A model generated the notes under the pieces. It saw only the letters and a program-made list of their open reading frames with translations. It was not told where the DNA came from and did no database searches. A DNA stretch of 64,000 bases, taken from assembly GCA_030052745.1 (NCBI GenBank), contig JANBVO010000005.1, forward strand, positions 1,273,342 to 1,337,341, in the 5' to 3' direction. Positions 32,765 through 44,670 of this stretch are shown here, one piece after another (the stretch's first letter is position 1; every line of letters starts with the position of its first letter). A program made the translations under genes and the position numbers. The stretch comes from Pleurostoma richardsiae (Eukaryota; Ascomycota; Sordariomycetes; Calosphaeriales; Pleurostomataceae).

Positions 32765-33650
32765 ATGGCCTCACTTCAGTGCGCACACGCGCCCTCGGCC
32801 GCGAAGCTGTTCCTCCAGCTCTCCGCGCGCACGACCCTGCCCGCAGCCACTGCGACCTCCCCGGTGTCGATCCTCGATGTCCTGCTCCCGCCGCAAACTG
32901 CCCGCCGTCTCCGCCCCGTGCCGGCCCGGAGCTTCTCGTCAATGACGACGGTGACGCATCACCGTATCACCAAGCTAGAGTTGTCACTGGGTAGGATCTG
33001 GCTGCCTGCCGGCGGCAGCCCGGAGCTTCCTACGTTTCTTAAACCTGCTGCGCCCCGTCATCGGCGGCCCTTCGCCTCCAGCAGCAGCCTGCGGCACACC
33101 ATGGCGATCTACAACCCGCAGAAGGACGACGACGGCAACGAGATGATGTTAGAGATAACACCTCGGGCTGCGAAGGTGAGTGCCCCTGCTCTAATCTCGC
33201 CCCTCTATCACCTACCCTCCATCTTCCATGCGGCTGACAAACTCTACGTCACAGCGCCTATCCCAGATCATGACCAAGGACGGAAACCCACAGCTCGCCC
33301 TCCGCATACAGGTAGAGAGCGGTGGCTGCCACGGCTTCCAGTACCTCATGAGCCTGGTCACACTACCGCCGGCCCTGCCGCAATCGTCCGAGGTGGCCGC
33401 GTCCGAGGGCGAGTCCGACTCCGCAGTCATCCGCGAAGACGATACCATATTCGCATATACCCCGGAGGAGCAAGGCTCGGCGGACCTGACGGCGCCAAAG
33501 ATCATCCTGGACCAGCCGTCGCTCGAGCTGCTGAAGGGAAGCAAGGTCGACTTCACAATGGAGCTCATCGGGTCGCAGTTCAAGATTGTTGATAACCCGC
33601 TTGCTACGAGCAGTTGCGGTTGCGGTACGAGTTTTGACATCAAGATATAG
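32765..33650 (+). CDS. ISA2: Mitochondrial iron-sulfur cluster assembly protein ISA2
   Basis: Exons 32765-33175 and 33255-33650 give 268 residues. A long N-terminal part (about 120 residues) rich in Arg, Ser, Pro and Ala without clear fold is the mitochondrial presequence. The A-type scaffold domain follows: LEITPRAAKRLSQIM, LRIQVESGGCHGFQY and the closing SSCGCGTSF. The Cys in GGCHGF and the two of CGCG are the three iron/cluster ligands of IscA/Isa proteins. An insertion between strands (about SEVAASEGESDSA) is typical of fungal Isa2. Isa1, Isa2 and Iba57 make [4Fe-4S] clusters for aconitase, lipoate synthase and related enzymes. The N-terminus is long for the family, and part of it (around 32985) could be a non-removed short intron. 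Confidence 0.9.
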
Positions 33651-34037
33651 ACGATATGGATATGGCTCCTGAGCAGGTGGTTCGTGCAGAAGACGACCAG
33701 AAGAGTGTACAAATACTCACCAACATAGACGGCTGGAAGAGACGACCCAGAGCATGAAGAACCGCTAACTAATACAGAAGTACTAGTTCACAGCGGAGAT
33801 ATGATCATAGCACGCTCATAGCATTGCATGGAGGCATGTACAGTAGTGGGACGCAAGGTGAAACCAGGACCTGGCATTGAAATAGTAAGATGAGCATAGA
33901 CACATGGGGCGGAGCCAGTTCAGACAAAGTGCCATTGATTCTCATAGTAGCAAGTGCTTTTCATGAACGCCGTGCCCCCATGCAGAGTATCATTCCCAAA
34001 GCCATGACCGCCCAAATCCCATCCCAATGGTACCAGC
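33651..34037. other. Convergent 3' intergenic
   Basis: Lies between the ISA2 stop and the RPL7 stop. No gene seen; both 3' UTRs are expected here. Confidence 0.45.
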
Positions 34038-35567
34038 CTAGTTCATCTGTCTGATGAGAGCGTTGATGTTCTCCTCACGGTTGCCCAGGTCACCACCCTC
34101 GATGAAGTGCTTGAACTTCCGGGGGCGGAAGCCACCAGTGGGGTTGCTCAGCTTGAAGGGCCACAGGAAGTTGGAGGCCTGCTTGAAGTTGGGGCCGACG
34201 GTGAAGATCTCGTGGACGAGATCCTCAATGCAGACAATGCCGTACTTGCCGAGGCTCTCCTCGATGACAGCGTTGTCGGTCAGGGCAACGCGCTGCTTGT
34301 TGACCTTGCCGTATCCGCGCTTGTAGATGAGCTCCTTGACGCTCTTCAGGTTGGGGTAGCCGTAAGCGACCCAGGGCTCGATGATCTTGATCATCTCGGT
34401 AGTGGCCTTGGTGGCCTTGATGAAGACACCGTTGTTGATCTGGAGCAGACGGAGCAGCTGGAGGATCTTCCGGGGCTTGGGAGGGATCTTGTTGATACTA
34501 GTAGTTGTCAGTCCCCATGCTATACAAATAGTAGAACTATGATGAAAACATACCCCTTGATACGGATCAGGAAGATCAGCTTAGCCTCGGCAGGAACGTA
34601 GAACTCGCCGTTCGCCTTGGACAGGCGCGTGAGGCGGACCTTCTCACGCTCGGCATCGCGGTACTCCTTGACGTAGGCCTCGGCACGCTTGAAGATGACC
34701 TGGCGCTTCTCCTTGTTGGCCTTTTCAACACGTTAGCTTCTAATCCATGTGTTTTTCGCTGAAGCCGGTGAAGCTTGTTCAACGAATCAGACCCGAAAGA
34801 TGGTTAATTGGTCCAACAGCATTGACAAAGTCTAGTTAGAGACGAAAGGTTGTCCATCACGTTCGTTCCGAGGGTCACCGGCTATGAAAAGGAGGGCACC
34901 AACCTGCTTCTTCTTCTCAATCTCAGCCTGCTTCTCAGCGCGAGCCTTCTCCTGGGACTTGCGCTTCTTGAGGAGGGTCTCAGGGACCAGGATCTGCTCC
35001 TGGGTAGGGACGGTCCTGCATCATGTTCAGATTAGTACGTAGTCCGCATACCGTAGTATGGTGGAAGAGCGCCGGTGGAGAATTGCTGCTCAAGCGCGAC
35101 ATTCTCTGCTTGGCTAACTCGAGTGATAAATTTCATCAATGAGCCAGCTGGCGTTCGCAAAAAGGTGTCAGCCCCATTGCTCAGCCAGTGGGACTCTCAT
35201 CTGACAACACCTTGAACAACGTCCAAGAGTTCTGCTCGCATTGACCTTGATCCCTCAGCCAAGGCCATGACCAGCTGGAGGGTGTCGAAAGCGGCACTGA
35301 ATTTAGGAGGGAAAGACCGAAATCTTTTTCCTCCAACACCCCGCGCAACATCTTTCGGTCTGCAAGCTATGTCTCAAGCCTGGAGGAAGGAGGGAGAAGC
35401 GTGGGAAAGATCGAGCTGGCGGCTTTTGCTCTCTCGTCACAGAGTAGGGCAAAGCGTTTCCAGCAGGAGAGGACCACGACAATCTGCAAAGATTCGAAAC
35501 CGGGCGAAGGAGAGACGCCTTAATGGCAATCGTGCTTCCATCATGGGGGTTGAACATACGTGGCCAT
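34038..35567 (-). CDS. RPL7: 60S ribosomal protein L7 (uL30)
   Basis: Exons (minus strand) 35567-35560 (8 nt), 35015-34904, 34720-34554 and 34497-34038 give 248 residues, the family's usual size. After ATG GCC AC the sequence joins across a 544-nt intron to [17 protein letters not shown]. Conserved blocks: [63 protein letters not shown] and [20 protein letters not shown]. It is a core large-subunit protein contacting 25S rRNA. Introns 2 and 3 are 183 and 56 nt; intron 2 contains a C/D snoRNA. The gene is head-to-head with RPS14 over 312 bases. Confidence 0.97.
34781..34867 (-). ncRNA. C/D-box snoRNA inside RPL7 intron 2, guide to 25S rRNA
   Basis: An 87-nt element in intron 2 (34721-34903), on the RPL7 strand. 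A perfect 6-bp terminal stem (AACGAA at 34867-34862, TTCGTT at 34786-34781) encloses box C GTGATGG (34860-34854) and box D CTGA (34790-34787). The 14 nt directly before box D are the exact complement of ACCCGAAAGATGGT, a highly conserved stretch of large-subunit rRNA. By the box D plus five rule the methylated base is the G of CCCGAAAG. In budding yeast, as I recall, RPL7 introns host snR39/snR59, which guide 2'-O-methylation of A807, and snR39b guides G805 two bases away. Location, stem, boxes and target agree, so I am confident this is a real homologue of that set. Confidence 0.85.
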
Positions 35568-35879
35568 TGTGAATGATTGTTGTCGACGGTCGATGGGGAT
35601 TGTCGGTCGTCGATGGGCGGTCGGGTTGGAAAGGAAGTGGGAAAAAAAGTATCGGCTGGAATTTCGAGTTTTTGGCACAAACTCGCTAGGCTCAGGTACG
35701 GAGGTACTTAGGGCTTGTGTGCGCGCTAAGAGATTTCTGCGGCCGCTCACCGCCAGTTTTGTTAGGGTAATTTTCGGCATTCCACCACAACCATTTTTGC
35801 TTTGTGGACTTGGAGATCGACCTCACGAACAGCCATCACACGAAGAGTCCAACGTCCGGCCGACTAACCACAGATCAAG
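35568..35879. promoter_or_regulatory. Bidirectional promoter of RPL7 and RPS14
   Basis: A 312-base region between two head-to-head ribosomal-protein start codons. It carries two TTAGGG hexamers (35708-35713 and 35762-35767). TTAGGG-type sites bind Tbf1-like factors at ribosomal-protein promoters in several fungi; that it does so here is inference. A run GTCGACGGTCGATGG with repeated TCGA lies close to the RPL7 start. Confidence 0.55.
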
Positions 35880-36602
35880 ATGCCTCCCAAGAAGACCACG
35901 CGCCCTGCGCAGGAGAACATCTCCCTGGGCCCCAACGCCCGTGAGGGTGAGTCTCAACTCTTCAAATTGCTTGCTCCGGAGGAATGCTCATGACTGACGA
36001 ACCCCGCCATTTGCAGGTGAGCTGGTGTTCGGCGTCGCCCGTATCTTCGCCTCCTTCAACGACACCTTCGTCCACGTCACCGATCTCAGGTTCGTTCGTC
36101 CTTGAAAAAACCGCAGGACACATGGCGCTGGGAAGGGCAGAGGAGCTGGAGAGATGTTCTCGGGCCTTCCAGCAACCATGAAGATTGTCCTGCTATGTGG
36201 TTCGTCAGGCTAACATTGGGTGATTCCAGTGGCCGCGAAACCATTTGCCGTGTCACCGGCGGTATGAAGGTCAAGGCCGACCGCGACGAGTCCTCCCCGT
36301 ACGCCGCCATGTTGGCTGCTCAGGACGTCGCTGCCCGCTGCAAGGAGCTCGGCATCACTGCTCTGCACATCAAGATCCGTGCCACTGGAGGTGAGAACTC
36401 TCGGCGCACTCGGAGTTTTTCATACATGAGGTCCTAACAAGTCTTGTCAGGCAACGGCACCAAGACCCCCGGCCCCGGTGCCCAGTCCGCTCTGCGCGCT
36501 CTGGCCCGTGCTGGCATGAGAATCGGCCGTATCGAGGACGTCACCCCCACTCCCTCCGACTCTACCCGCCGGAAGGGTGGTCGCCGTGGTCGTCGTCTGT
36601 AA
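35880..36602 (+). CDS. RPS14: 40S ribosomal protein S14 (uS11)
   Basis: Exons 35880-35946, 36017-36089, 36230-36390 and 36451-36602 give 150 residues, the standard length. It reads [88 protein letters not shown] and ends [11 protein letters not shown]. The C-terminal basic tail is the classic cryptopleurine/emetine-resistance region of S14 in other species. It is a small-subunit platform protein that binds 18S rRNA near its 3' end. Diverges from RPL7. Confidence 0.97.
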
Positions 36603-37561
36603 ACCACCGGGCTTCTTGGCCCGGGGAGGCATGTTCTGGTGCACTGTTGGGGCTACTGGACTGGACGGTTACTGCATCTGGGTTTCTCTGCGGCGTTGAC
36701 AATTACGAGGGGAACGGCTCGGTATTGGCCTGGTCTCCATTGCTTTTGGCCCTGTGCCATTGTCACATGATGCTTATGGCGCAGCTGCAGCAGAAGGATG
36801 AGGAACAAGAAATAAAAAGTAAATAGAGAAGCACGCCCTTTGAAGGCCGTGGCACATTTGTTTCTTCTTGTCCCACGTGAGGTGCTACTTGCTTCCGGAC
36901 TTGGAATGTCTTCAATCATTATGAACGGGTACGACATTGTAGGAGAGACAGGAAGGTGTTGAGACCCGGAGGAAGCGTCAGAAACCAAGCGCTGAACAAG
37001 TTTAGCGAGGGTAGGCGAAATGACTAATATCGATATCGTAGACTGTTAGAGTAGGCCTTCGCCTGCCATATAGTAAATGTATCAATGTGCCCGCCAGAAA
37101 GCCCCTCTCAAGGACATTGATAACCTACACTGAGAATCTTACAACCGCTTAAACCTCAGATTTCCCATTATCGAATAACAGGTTAACATTCTCCCTAACA
37201 GACGTAATATCTTTACCCGCCAGCTTCCGTTGAATGACCCTTGGGTCGGGTCTCGCGTGTCGACTGGGATCTCATACAAAAGAGTCCATGACTTGGCAGA
37301 CTCAGAATCCTCCGGGGTGAATTTCAACTGAAAATGGTCACTTCAGACTTTATCAAGGGATCTTAAGCAAGTTCTGTTCTAAATTCAACGCTCGGGGTAT
37401 CATCGATCTACCTAAATTAACGGTGTATAAAGTAACATTCGAACCAATCATGTCGTCATCCTCAACCCAGCCTTCAATGGCGTTGGGTCCTGAAACTGGA
37501 CTTTATCGATGGAAGGCGAAACCAGACATCCATAAAATTTTGAAGGCCCTAAACCCCCGTT
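36603..37561. other. Convergent 3' intergenic
   Basis: Between the RPS14 stop and the RAD26 stop. Only short frames; no gene is supported. Confidence 0.45.
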
Positions 37562-40500
37562 CTACTCTTGGGGGGCTTGCTGGTATTCAGGCTTCAGGGC
37601 CCATATGACTCTCATGCTCGAACCACGCGTCTCCATCGTTGCCACTGTCTCCAGCGCGATCTTGAATTCTTTGGGAGCGCGCGTGCCTGGACAATACTGG
37701 TTGAAATGATCCACTAGCAGCTTCGACGCCACCTTTCCGCCATGACTCCGGAAGAAGGGAGGAAGCATCTTCTCAAAGTCCTTCGCGTGCATAGGACGGC
37801 TGGGAGGTCTAGTCGGCGTGCCCGATCTTGAACCAACCGGGCTCCGACCGGGGCTGAGGCCTTGGCGATCAGCGATACCCGCCAGAACACCGGCAGAGCC
37901 GGGACCAGCCCTTCCGCGGCGGACATTGCTAGGACGACCGGCCTCGCCATACTCGCCCGTCCAAGTGACTGTTCCAATGGGGACGCGGCGAGCCTCCTCG
38001 TGAGAGCGGTGAAGATGGGCAGCGGCTGTTGCAGCGACGCGGTCCGCCTCACGCTGAAGCATCCGTGGATCCGCTTGAATGACTCTCTTGCCATTGACGA
38101 TCTGATCATGTTCGAGAGCACTCTGGACGCCAGATCTCGCAAAAATGCCTTGCATAATGCGATCTTCCTCGTCGGGTTCTGGGCCATCCTGTTGCTTGTA
38201 GTCCTCTATGCTCGCAACGCCGTCGATTCCGTGCAGAGCATTAGGTTCCTCATCCTTGACGGGCTGCTCCCCGTTATTCTGCGCTCGATCCTCAGGTAGG
38301 CGAACCACCGGGGCATCACTCCCGGGCGTGATGAAAGACTTCGGTCGGGTGCTCGCCTTGAAGTTAACCTGGCTTCCCTTGAACATTTGTCCCGTCTCTG
38401 TCATACCATCTTCTGAACCGAGCGTAAAGAGGTCATGGAGGTCGCTGAGATTGAAGCTCGTGCGTTGTTTAGGATCTTTCAGCACCTTATTTGTCAGGAA
38501 CTGCTTGAATATCTGTCGGTGATAGATCTTCTCCTCGATCGTTCCGGCTGTCATCAGACGGTATATGGTCACCTCCTTCTTCTGGCCCAGCCGCCACGCT
38601 CTCTCGCGGGCTTGAACATCCGTCGAGGGATTCCAGTCAGGATCGTAGATGATCACCCGGTTCGCTCCGGTAAGATTGACGCCTAGGCCTCCGACTTTCG
38701 TCGTCAATAAGAAGAGGTCCACGTCCGGGTCATTATTGAATCGATCAACAAGCGTCTGCCGCTCTTTGATAGGCGTTTTGCCATCCATTCGCAAGTAGTT
38801 GATTCCATCTTGCCTCCGGACGAACGCCTCGATGATGTCCAGCATCTGGGTACCTTGAGAAAACAGCAGGGTCTTGTGGCCGAGACGCTTCCACTGCCGC
38901 AGCAGGGCTTGCACTACCTGCATCTTGCCAGATTTATTCGGATCCCCCCAATTATATTCGATCTTGTGCTTCAGACTAGGGTCGAGCAGATCGGGGTGGT
39001 TGCAAATCTTTCTGAGGATATCAATGCCGTACAGAGACTGCCTAGTTCTCTTCAGGATGGCATCCATCTCGCCAGACTTCAGGAACAGCTCGTAATCCGT
39101 ACGTTGCTGTTTCGTCAATTTGCAGAACAGCACTTGCTCCCTCTTCTTCGGAAGGTCTGCCGCCACATCCGACTTCAGGCGCTGGATAAGGTACGGACTG
39201 ATAGTGTCCTTCAGTGTCTCTGCACACTTCTGTGCAGTCATGATCTGGAGGTTGGAGGCATTGGCGTATCCGCCAAGCTTAATAGGGATCTCGAACTCAT
39301 TGCGAAAGTTGACGAGAGTACCCAGGCGCATGGGGTAGATAAAGTCAAACAGCGACCAAAGCTCGGTGAGGTTGTTCTGCATCGGTGTTCCGGACAAGAT
39401 CACCCGGTTTGCCGTACGGAGCTCCTTGCAGTAGATGGTGATGGCCGTGTTGGGATTTCGGATCTTGTGTCCCTCGTCCAGAACGGCATAGTCCCAGTCC
39501 ACAGGAATCAGAATGTCCCCGTAAGTCTGCAATCCAGCGTAAGTGGTGACCAGAACATGGCCATGCTTGACAACCCTATTCACGATCTTCTTGGCAGCCT
39601 TGCTCGATTTGCTCTGTTTCTCTCGCTGATCCCACGAATAGTCAACGTCTTCGATCCGGCCCTCGCTCCGAACATTCAGCATACCACTGCCAGAGGAATG
39701 GAGGATGGAGACTCGCAGAGGCGGCCACCAACGGTGAAACTCGTTGACCCACTGGCGGAGGACAGTGGCTGGAGCGACAACAATAACCGGCTTGGTAAGC
39801 TTCTTGCTGTAGTGCAAGGCGGCAAGGAATGAAATCATTTGGACTGTCCTCGAGTTAGCATCATATCCAAGGTATCACTTGCATGGTCAATAATGGGTTA
39901 CCTGTCTTTCCCAAGCCCATTTCGTCGCCGACTATGCCTCCGACTCTCTGGGCATAAAGTTCGGCCAACCACTGAACACCGGTCTTCTGATAATCAAAAA
40001 GTGACGGGTAGATATCCCCCGGCAGTTTCAGACCATTATCAAAGTAGTGGTCGGGCTGATCAGGAGACGGCTCGAACCACTCTTCTTCCTCCGCATCGTC
40101 CGTGACTTGCTCGCCGAGACGCTGTTGGCGACGCTGTCTAGCCCGCTTCCTTCGGTCAACCCAGTCCCAAAGGCGCTGTTGATAGAGAGACTCGTCGCCG
40201 TCATCGATTCTGCTAAAATCGACTTTCTCCTCTGCTGACGCCTCGGCCTTTGCGGGCTTCTTCCGCCGCCGCTTGCGATCGAGGTCATCGTCGCTCAATA
40301 CAGTAGAGCCAGCAGATACACTAGACGACGGGCTCGGCGCATCGGACGCACCACTGGGATTGAAGTCGTCGGAAGATGCCGGCTCAACCTGCACCTTCCG
40401 CTTCTTTCTCCGGCGCAGTGAGAACTCGCTCTCAACAGCGGAGATGGGGTAATCAGCCTCCTCGGTAAAGCCGGGTAGACGAAGATTCTGATGCGAGCGC

Positions 40501-41195
40501 GGCTGATCATTCCCCTGCTCCTCCTCAAGTTCCTGTGCCACGGCTTCGTCCTCGGCGTCGATAACGGCGTTGGCGAGGCCCCCCTCGACGCCCTCAGGTC
40601 GAGGTCCCCCAAACTTCGCAAAGGGCGTGATCTTGCCGGTTCGAATCAGGAATTCACGCTGAGTCTCGTTGGGAAGCTTCTTATTGCCGCCCGACGTCAC
40701 CTCATGTTCTCCTTCGTCCGCATGTCGCTGCTCAATGCGAGTGTTGAAATCCACGATGTCATTTTCGACGAGCTCGATCTCCGAGTCAATGCGCGAGATT
40801 TCTTGTTGAATACGAAGCTTCAGCGAGGGGTTTCCCAATGCTCCTCGGAGCTTCTGCTGCTGTGTCTTCTTCTGGCTCTCGAGCTTCACCTTGTTCGCCT
40901 CAGCCTTCTCGATGCGCTTCTTGTCCTTTTTGTCTTCCGCCTCGATCAAGGCAAGATTAGCCTGGTAAGTAATATCTCGCTCGAGCTCGTCTTGGTCGCG
41001 AACGTTTTCGGTCAGGTTTCTAAGGGCGGATTCCTCGTCGAATTCGACGACCCCATCGGTGGCGGCTCCGCCGGGAGAAGCTGCACCCCACGCATCTTGC
41101 CCGACTGTACCGGCGTTGCGGACAAGGTTATTTTCCTTCTGGTCGTTCTCGGCTGGCTGCGCAACAGCAGCTTCGTTGCTGCCTTCTGAGGCCAT
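37562..41195 (-). CDS. RAD26: RAD26/CSB-type SNF2 ATPase, transcription-coupled repair
   Basis: Exons (minus strand) 41195-39902 and 39843-37562 give 1191 residues. The N-terminal half is charged, with a coiled-coil part (residues about 75-150, rich in Lys, Glu and Gln) and several basic KKR-type nuclear signals. The SNF2 motor follows: GDEMGLGKT (the single 58-nt intron falls right after this Walker A), VVAPATVLRQW, DEGHKIRN, LSGTPMQNNLTELWSLFDFI, then the second lobe with RMDGKTPIKERQ, TTKVGGLGVNLTGA and QARERAWRLGQ. The C-terminus has a further conserved segment (MHAKDFEKMLPPFFRSHGGK). Rad26/Cockayne syndrome B works with stalled RNA polymerase II to start nucleotide excision repair. All helicase motifs are intact. 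Confidence 0.95.
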
Positions 41196-42319
41196 TGTGC
41201 CACAGTGTGTTCAAGGCAGGCTCATCAGTGTTCGTTGGTGTAAGAAATGTCGGATCTGATCAAGCCGCAGATACAAGTACGCGGGGCAATATCGGAGATA
41301 ACTCAGGAGGGTTTCGGTTAGAAAAGTGGAAGTTTGGAACGGAAATGCGAGTTGGATCGGTGTAAGTCTAGATGTTTCTGCAGAGAAGGAATGGAAATAC
41401 CGAAAAGTAAGGGGCGAAGAACAGGAGAGTTGGTGATGGGAAATCCGAAACCCTCCCGGCGTGCTGCCTACGGGGACTAGGTAAGCAAAGGAACGATGAC
41501 GCAGAATAGATAATGGAAGAATAAGTAGAAGGCGACTTTACGCGAGTAAGGGAATGTCACGCTTTCACGTGGTCTGAATTGCCATTTCCCGGGCTGTTTT
41601 AGTAAGCAGCCTCCTATTGTTGTAGTGAGGCCAGCCACCTATTGTTCTACAGGCGCGGAGTAAAGGGCATAAGAGGCAGGCAACCACAATAGAGATAGAG
41701 CAAACAAATGTTAGTATGTTAGGTAGCTTTCACTCTGCGCCTATTCGCTCGCATAATCCCTACCCATGTAGTCCAGCCGGGCGAACCTAGCATAAGAAGG
41801 GCAAAAGAGACGTCCGCATGTCAATATACTTAAGAGATTTGCGTGGCCACACAATTGTGTAGCTGACCCGACAAGGCATATCACGAGGCGAGAAATTTGG
41901 TTGACAGTCGCGCTTATCTCCTATCCTGTTAGGGCGACTCCCACAGGGACCAGGCAATTGTTCGTACCTAGGTACAAAGGGTAGCAGCAACCTCCCTATC
42001 CGGTCGTGGAGCCTTTCTCTCACGGCTCACTGTCACTCAGGAATGTGCATGAAGTCGCATCTCGGAAGTACCGCTCGGTGGTCTTGACAATCTGTAATTC
42101 ATCCATGGATTCCCTGGTCCCAGATTTAGAGACCGAGATAATGTACAGCTGGTAGACCAACTGGGCTGGGGAAATTGTACCTAGTGTTATAAACGGTAGC
42201 CACTGCGGGACCAGCATATACGCAGTATAAGCCAAGTCATAGGCGCCCAGAGGGCCGCCGTCCAGACTCCTTGTAAACCATTAGAACAACCGGAGAAGAC
42301 CGTCAACCATATATGGCCC
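41196..42319. other. Intergenic, RAD26 promoter and TYR1 3' region
   Basis: A 1.1 kb stretch with short frames only. A palindromic GTACCTAGGTAC lies at about 41965-41977, one of several such short motifs in the window. No gene is supported. Confidence 0.45.
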
Positions 42320-44225
42320 TCACTCCTTCGTGCTCTCCAGCACGGCTTTGACCATCGCGTTGCCAACCTCAATTGCCCCCTTGAACCTCGGGCGGAAGAA
42401 CTCCTGCGTGACCCGGAACCGCTCCTTCCACGTCTCGAAGTGACCCAGCGATACGCACTCTGCCCAGCCCCTCGCTGCGAACGTGAACTCCAGGTCGTCC
42501 GACCGGAACGTATGGTCCTCCACCGCGATGCGCAGCGCCTCGTCCAGCATGGCCGGGTGCCGGAACAGGTGCTCCGCCACGCCGAGCCACAGCCGGAACA
42601 GCGGCGTCGAGCAGATCATGTGGTCGTACGGCACGATGCCCATGGCGCTCCAGCAGTCCACCATGGCCAGCAGGCTGAGGTGGTTGTTGGGCAGAGGCGG
42701 CGACCCGGCCGCGGGCCGCGGCCCGATGCTGAACCGGTCGAGCAGCTCGTCGCGCAGCAGCGGCTTCTCTGCCCACTTGGGGCTCTCCTCGGCGCCGAAG
42801 ACCTTCTCGCGGGCGGCGTAGACCCGTTTCCGCAGCTCGTCCCCACGGCCCTCTAGCATGAGCTTGAACAGCTCCGTCGACGAGCGCGCGTACTGCGCGA
42901 TCTGCTTGCGGGCCTCCGGGTTGAGGATCGCCAGGCCGGCGTACACGTGCCAGTTCTGCGAGTAGATGCGCAGCATCAGGTTGATCTTGACGTTCTCCAC
43001 GCCGCCCACGTAGCGTCCGCCCTCCCAGGGGAAGTGCTTCATCTCGTGCCACGCCTTGCCCATGCTGAGAAACGCTGCGTGCGTCACCGCTTGCGTGTCC
43101 GCCGTGATGCGGTCGTGCTGCTTTGCTGTGAGGTACACGTGTTTAGAATTGAGGCAGCTGAGCACCGTCTCTACCTTGGCGAAGGACTCGTCTGAGGCGC
43201 GGTGCTTAATCAGGACCTAACCGGGGGATCAATGTTAGCACCAGGAAGAAGGGACGCTCCGAGGGAGGCGGGCAACCCACAAGTGGCTGTCCGCGGGTGT
43301 CAACATTCGGGCCATGGAGGGAATGACATGGCACAATGTCCGCGTCTGGAGGGAGATATTCCTCGAAAGCCGCGATCTCGGGGGCCTTGCACGACGTTTG
43401 CCCACCGACGATAGCATTCAACTTGGTGGCTGCGATCACAATGGTGTGAGACAAGGGATCATACGGAAACCATGGGCGAGCTGATCATACAAGGGCCGTA
43501 TTCTTTTACGACGGGACCAAGCACGGCGGCTTCCACACTGTAGATGATATAATCGCTCGCTCGGGAGACCAAGTGGCCGTCTTTGAGAATCTGTACTTTC
43601 TTCTAGACGATGTCTCAGTATGGCTGCTTCTACGATAGCGCTGGTATAACTCAGAGCGCGTTATCCATACATTTCCTGAGAACTCCTCTCGCAAGCTTTC
43701 GTACTTCTCCTTCCTGTCGCACGCCATGACCCTGGAAGGGAAGCCTAGTTAGCAGAGCGAGCAGAGAACTTTTCTGATAGCATGCTTTAGGTCAGTCTAT
43801 TAAGAATGTTAGCCCATGTGTCTTCCCAAAACGGTAAGCAGCTAAAAAGAACGGGCAACTGAAGAGGATGGTTCAGACAAATATTGTTAAGGTAGCTGAG
43901 AATTTTCATCATGGAAAGCCGATAGCCGACCTGGGGCCAGAATGGCTTGCCAGACCAGCCAAAGGCGATACTCTAGCCAAATGCACTCAAGTCATCATTG
44001 AGGGGGGGTTGGGAGGTGGGAGAACATGTAGATAATAGATAGAACGTACCAATTCTGCAGCGGCTGCTACACACGCAGAACGTATCCAAGATATTCAAGG
44101 AGGAATTTTTACCTCCAGCCAGCGGCAGACAACCTCCGGGCATACATCTTGCCCATGTCGCCCATGCCGATGAGGCCAACCACAAAGTCTTCCATGCCTT
44201 GCGGCACCTGCGATGAGTCCGCCAT
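42320..44225 (-). CDS. TYR1: Prephenate dehydrogenase (NADP+), tyrosine biosynthesis
   Basis: Exons (minus strand) 44225-44113, 43731-43671, 43602-43491, 43429-43281 and 43216-42320 give 443 residues. It starts with a nucleotide-binding fold: VVGLIGMGDMGKMYARRL. After splicing it continues CDRKEKYESL, LKDGHLVSRASDYIIYSVEA, KEYGPSTKLNAIVGGQTSCK, CHSLHGPNVDTRGQPLVLIK and HDRITADTQAVTHAAFLSMG. The substrate-site histidine of CHSLHGP and the Arg of RGQPL are in place. The enzyme decarboxylates prephenate to 4-hydroxyphenylpyruvate with NADP+, the committed step to tyrosine in fungi. Intron 1 is long (381 nt). The C-terminal half is a helical dimerisation domain. The gene is complete. Confidence 0.95.
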
Positions 44226-44670
44226 GTTTGGCTCTCGATAATGCGGACCGGAGAGCGGGGAAAGAAGCTCAAAAGAAACTGATCACATTCTTGGAGCTTG
44301 AATCCCCGTCAAATTTCCCCTTGGAAGGAAAGGCTTGTCGTTCAGAACCAAATCCTCCGTACGGGTGAAAAGAAAGGGTCGAAGTGAAAGATCTTCGCGA
44401 GGTGAGAATTTTATCTTGGAGTCACAGTCCGGAGCCCAGGAACAATATGGCTCCGAAAGTCCGGTTCACCAGTGGGCCCGCCCGGTTGAGAGCCTAGAAG
44501 ATCCCTAAGAGACACTGGACGATGCAGTTAAACACCACTAAAGTCACCCTAGCTCTAATACCTCTGGACGCATAGCAAACGGCACCGAACTCGTGCATTT
44601 TCCTCTCTGCTATCCGCGTTCTAGATTACGCTCTTCCAAAGTCTCAACTTCGAGCCAGAATTCCACGAAA
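44226..44670. promoter_or_regulatory. Bidirectional intergenic, TYR1 and KTI13-like gene
   Basis: 445 bases between two divergent start codons. It should contain both promoters; I recognise no specific factor site. Confidence 0.4.

Noticed and set aside
35027-35139. Possible second C/D snoRNA in RPL7 intron 1
   Set aside because: Box C-like TTGATGA and a box D exist, but the flanking sequences do not pair and no rRNA-like guide was seen.
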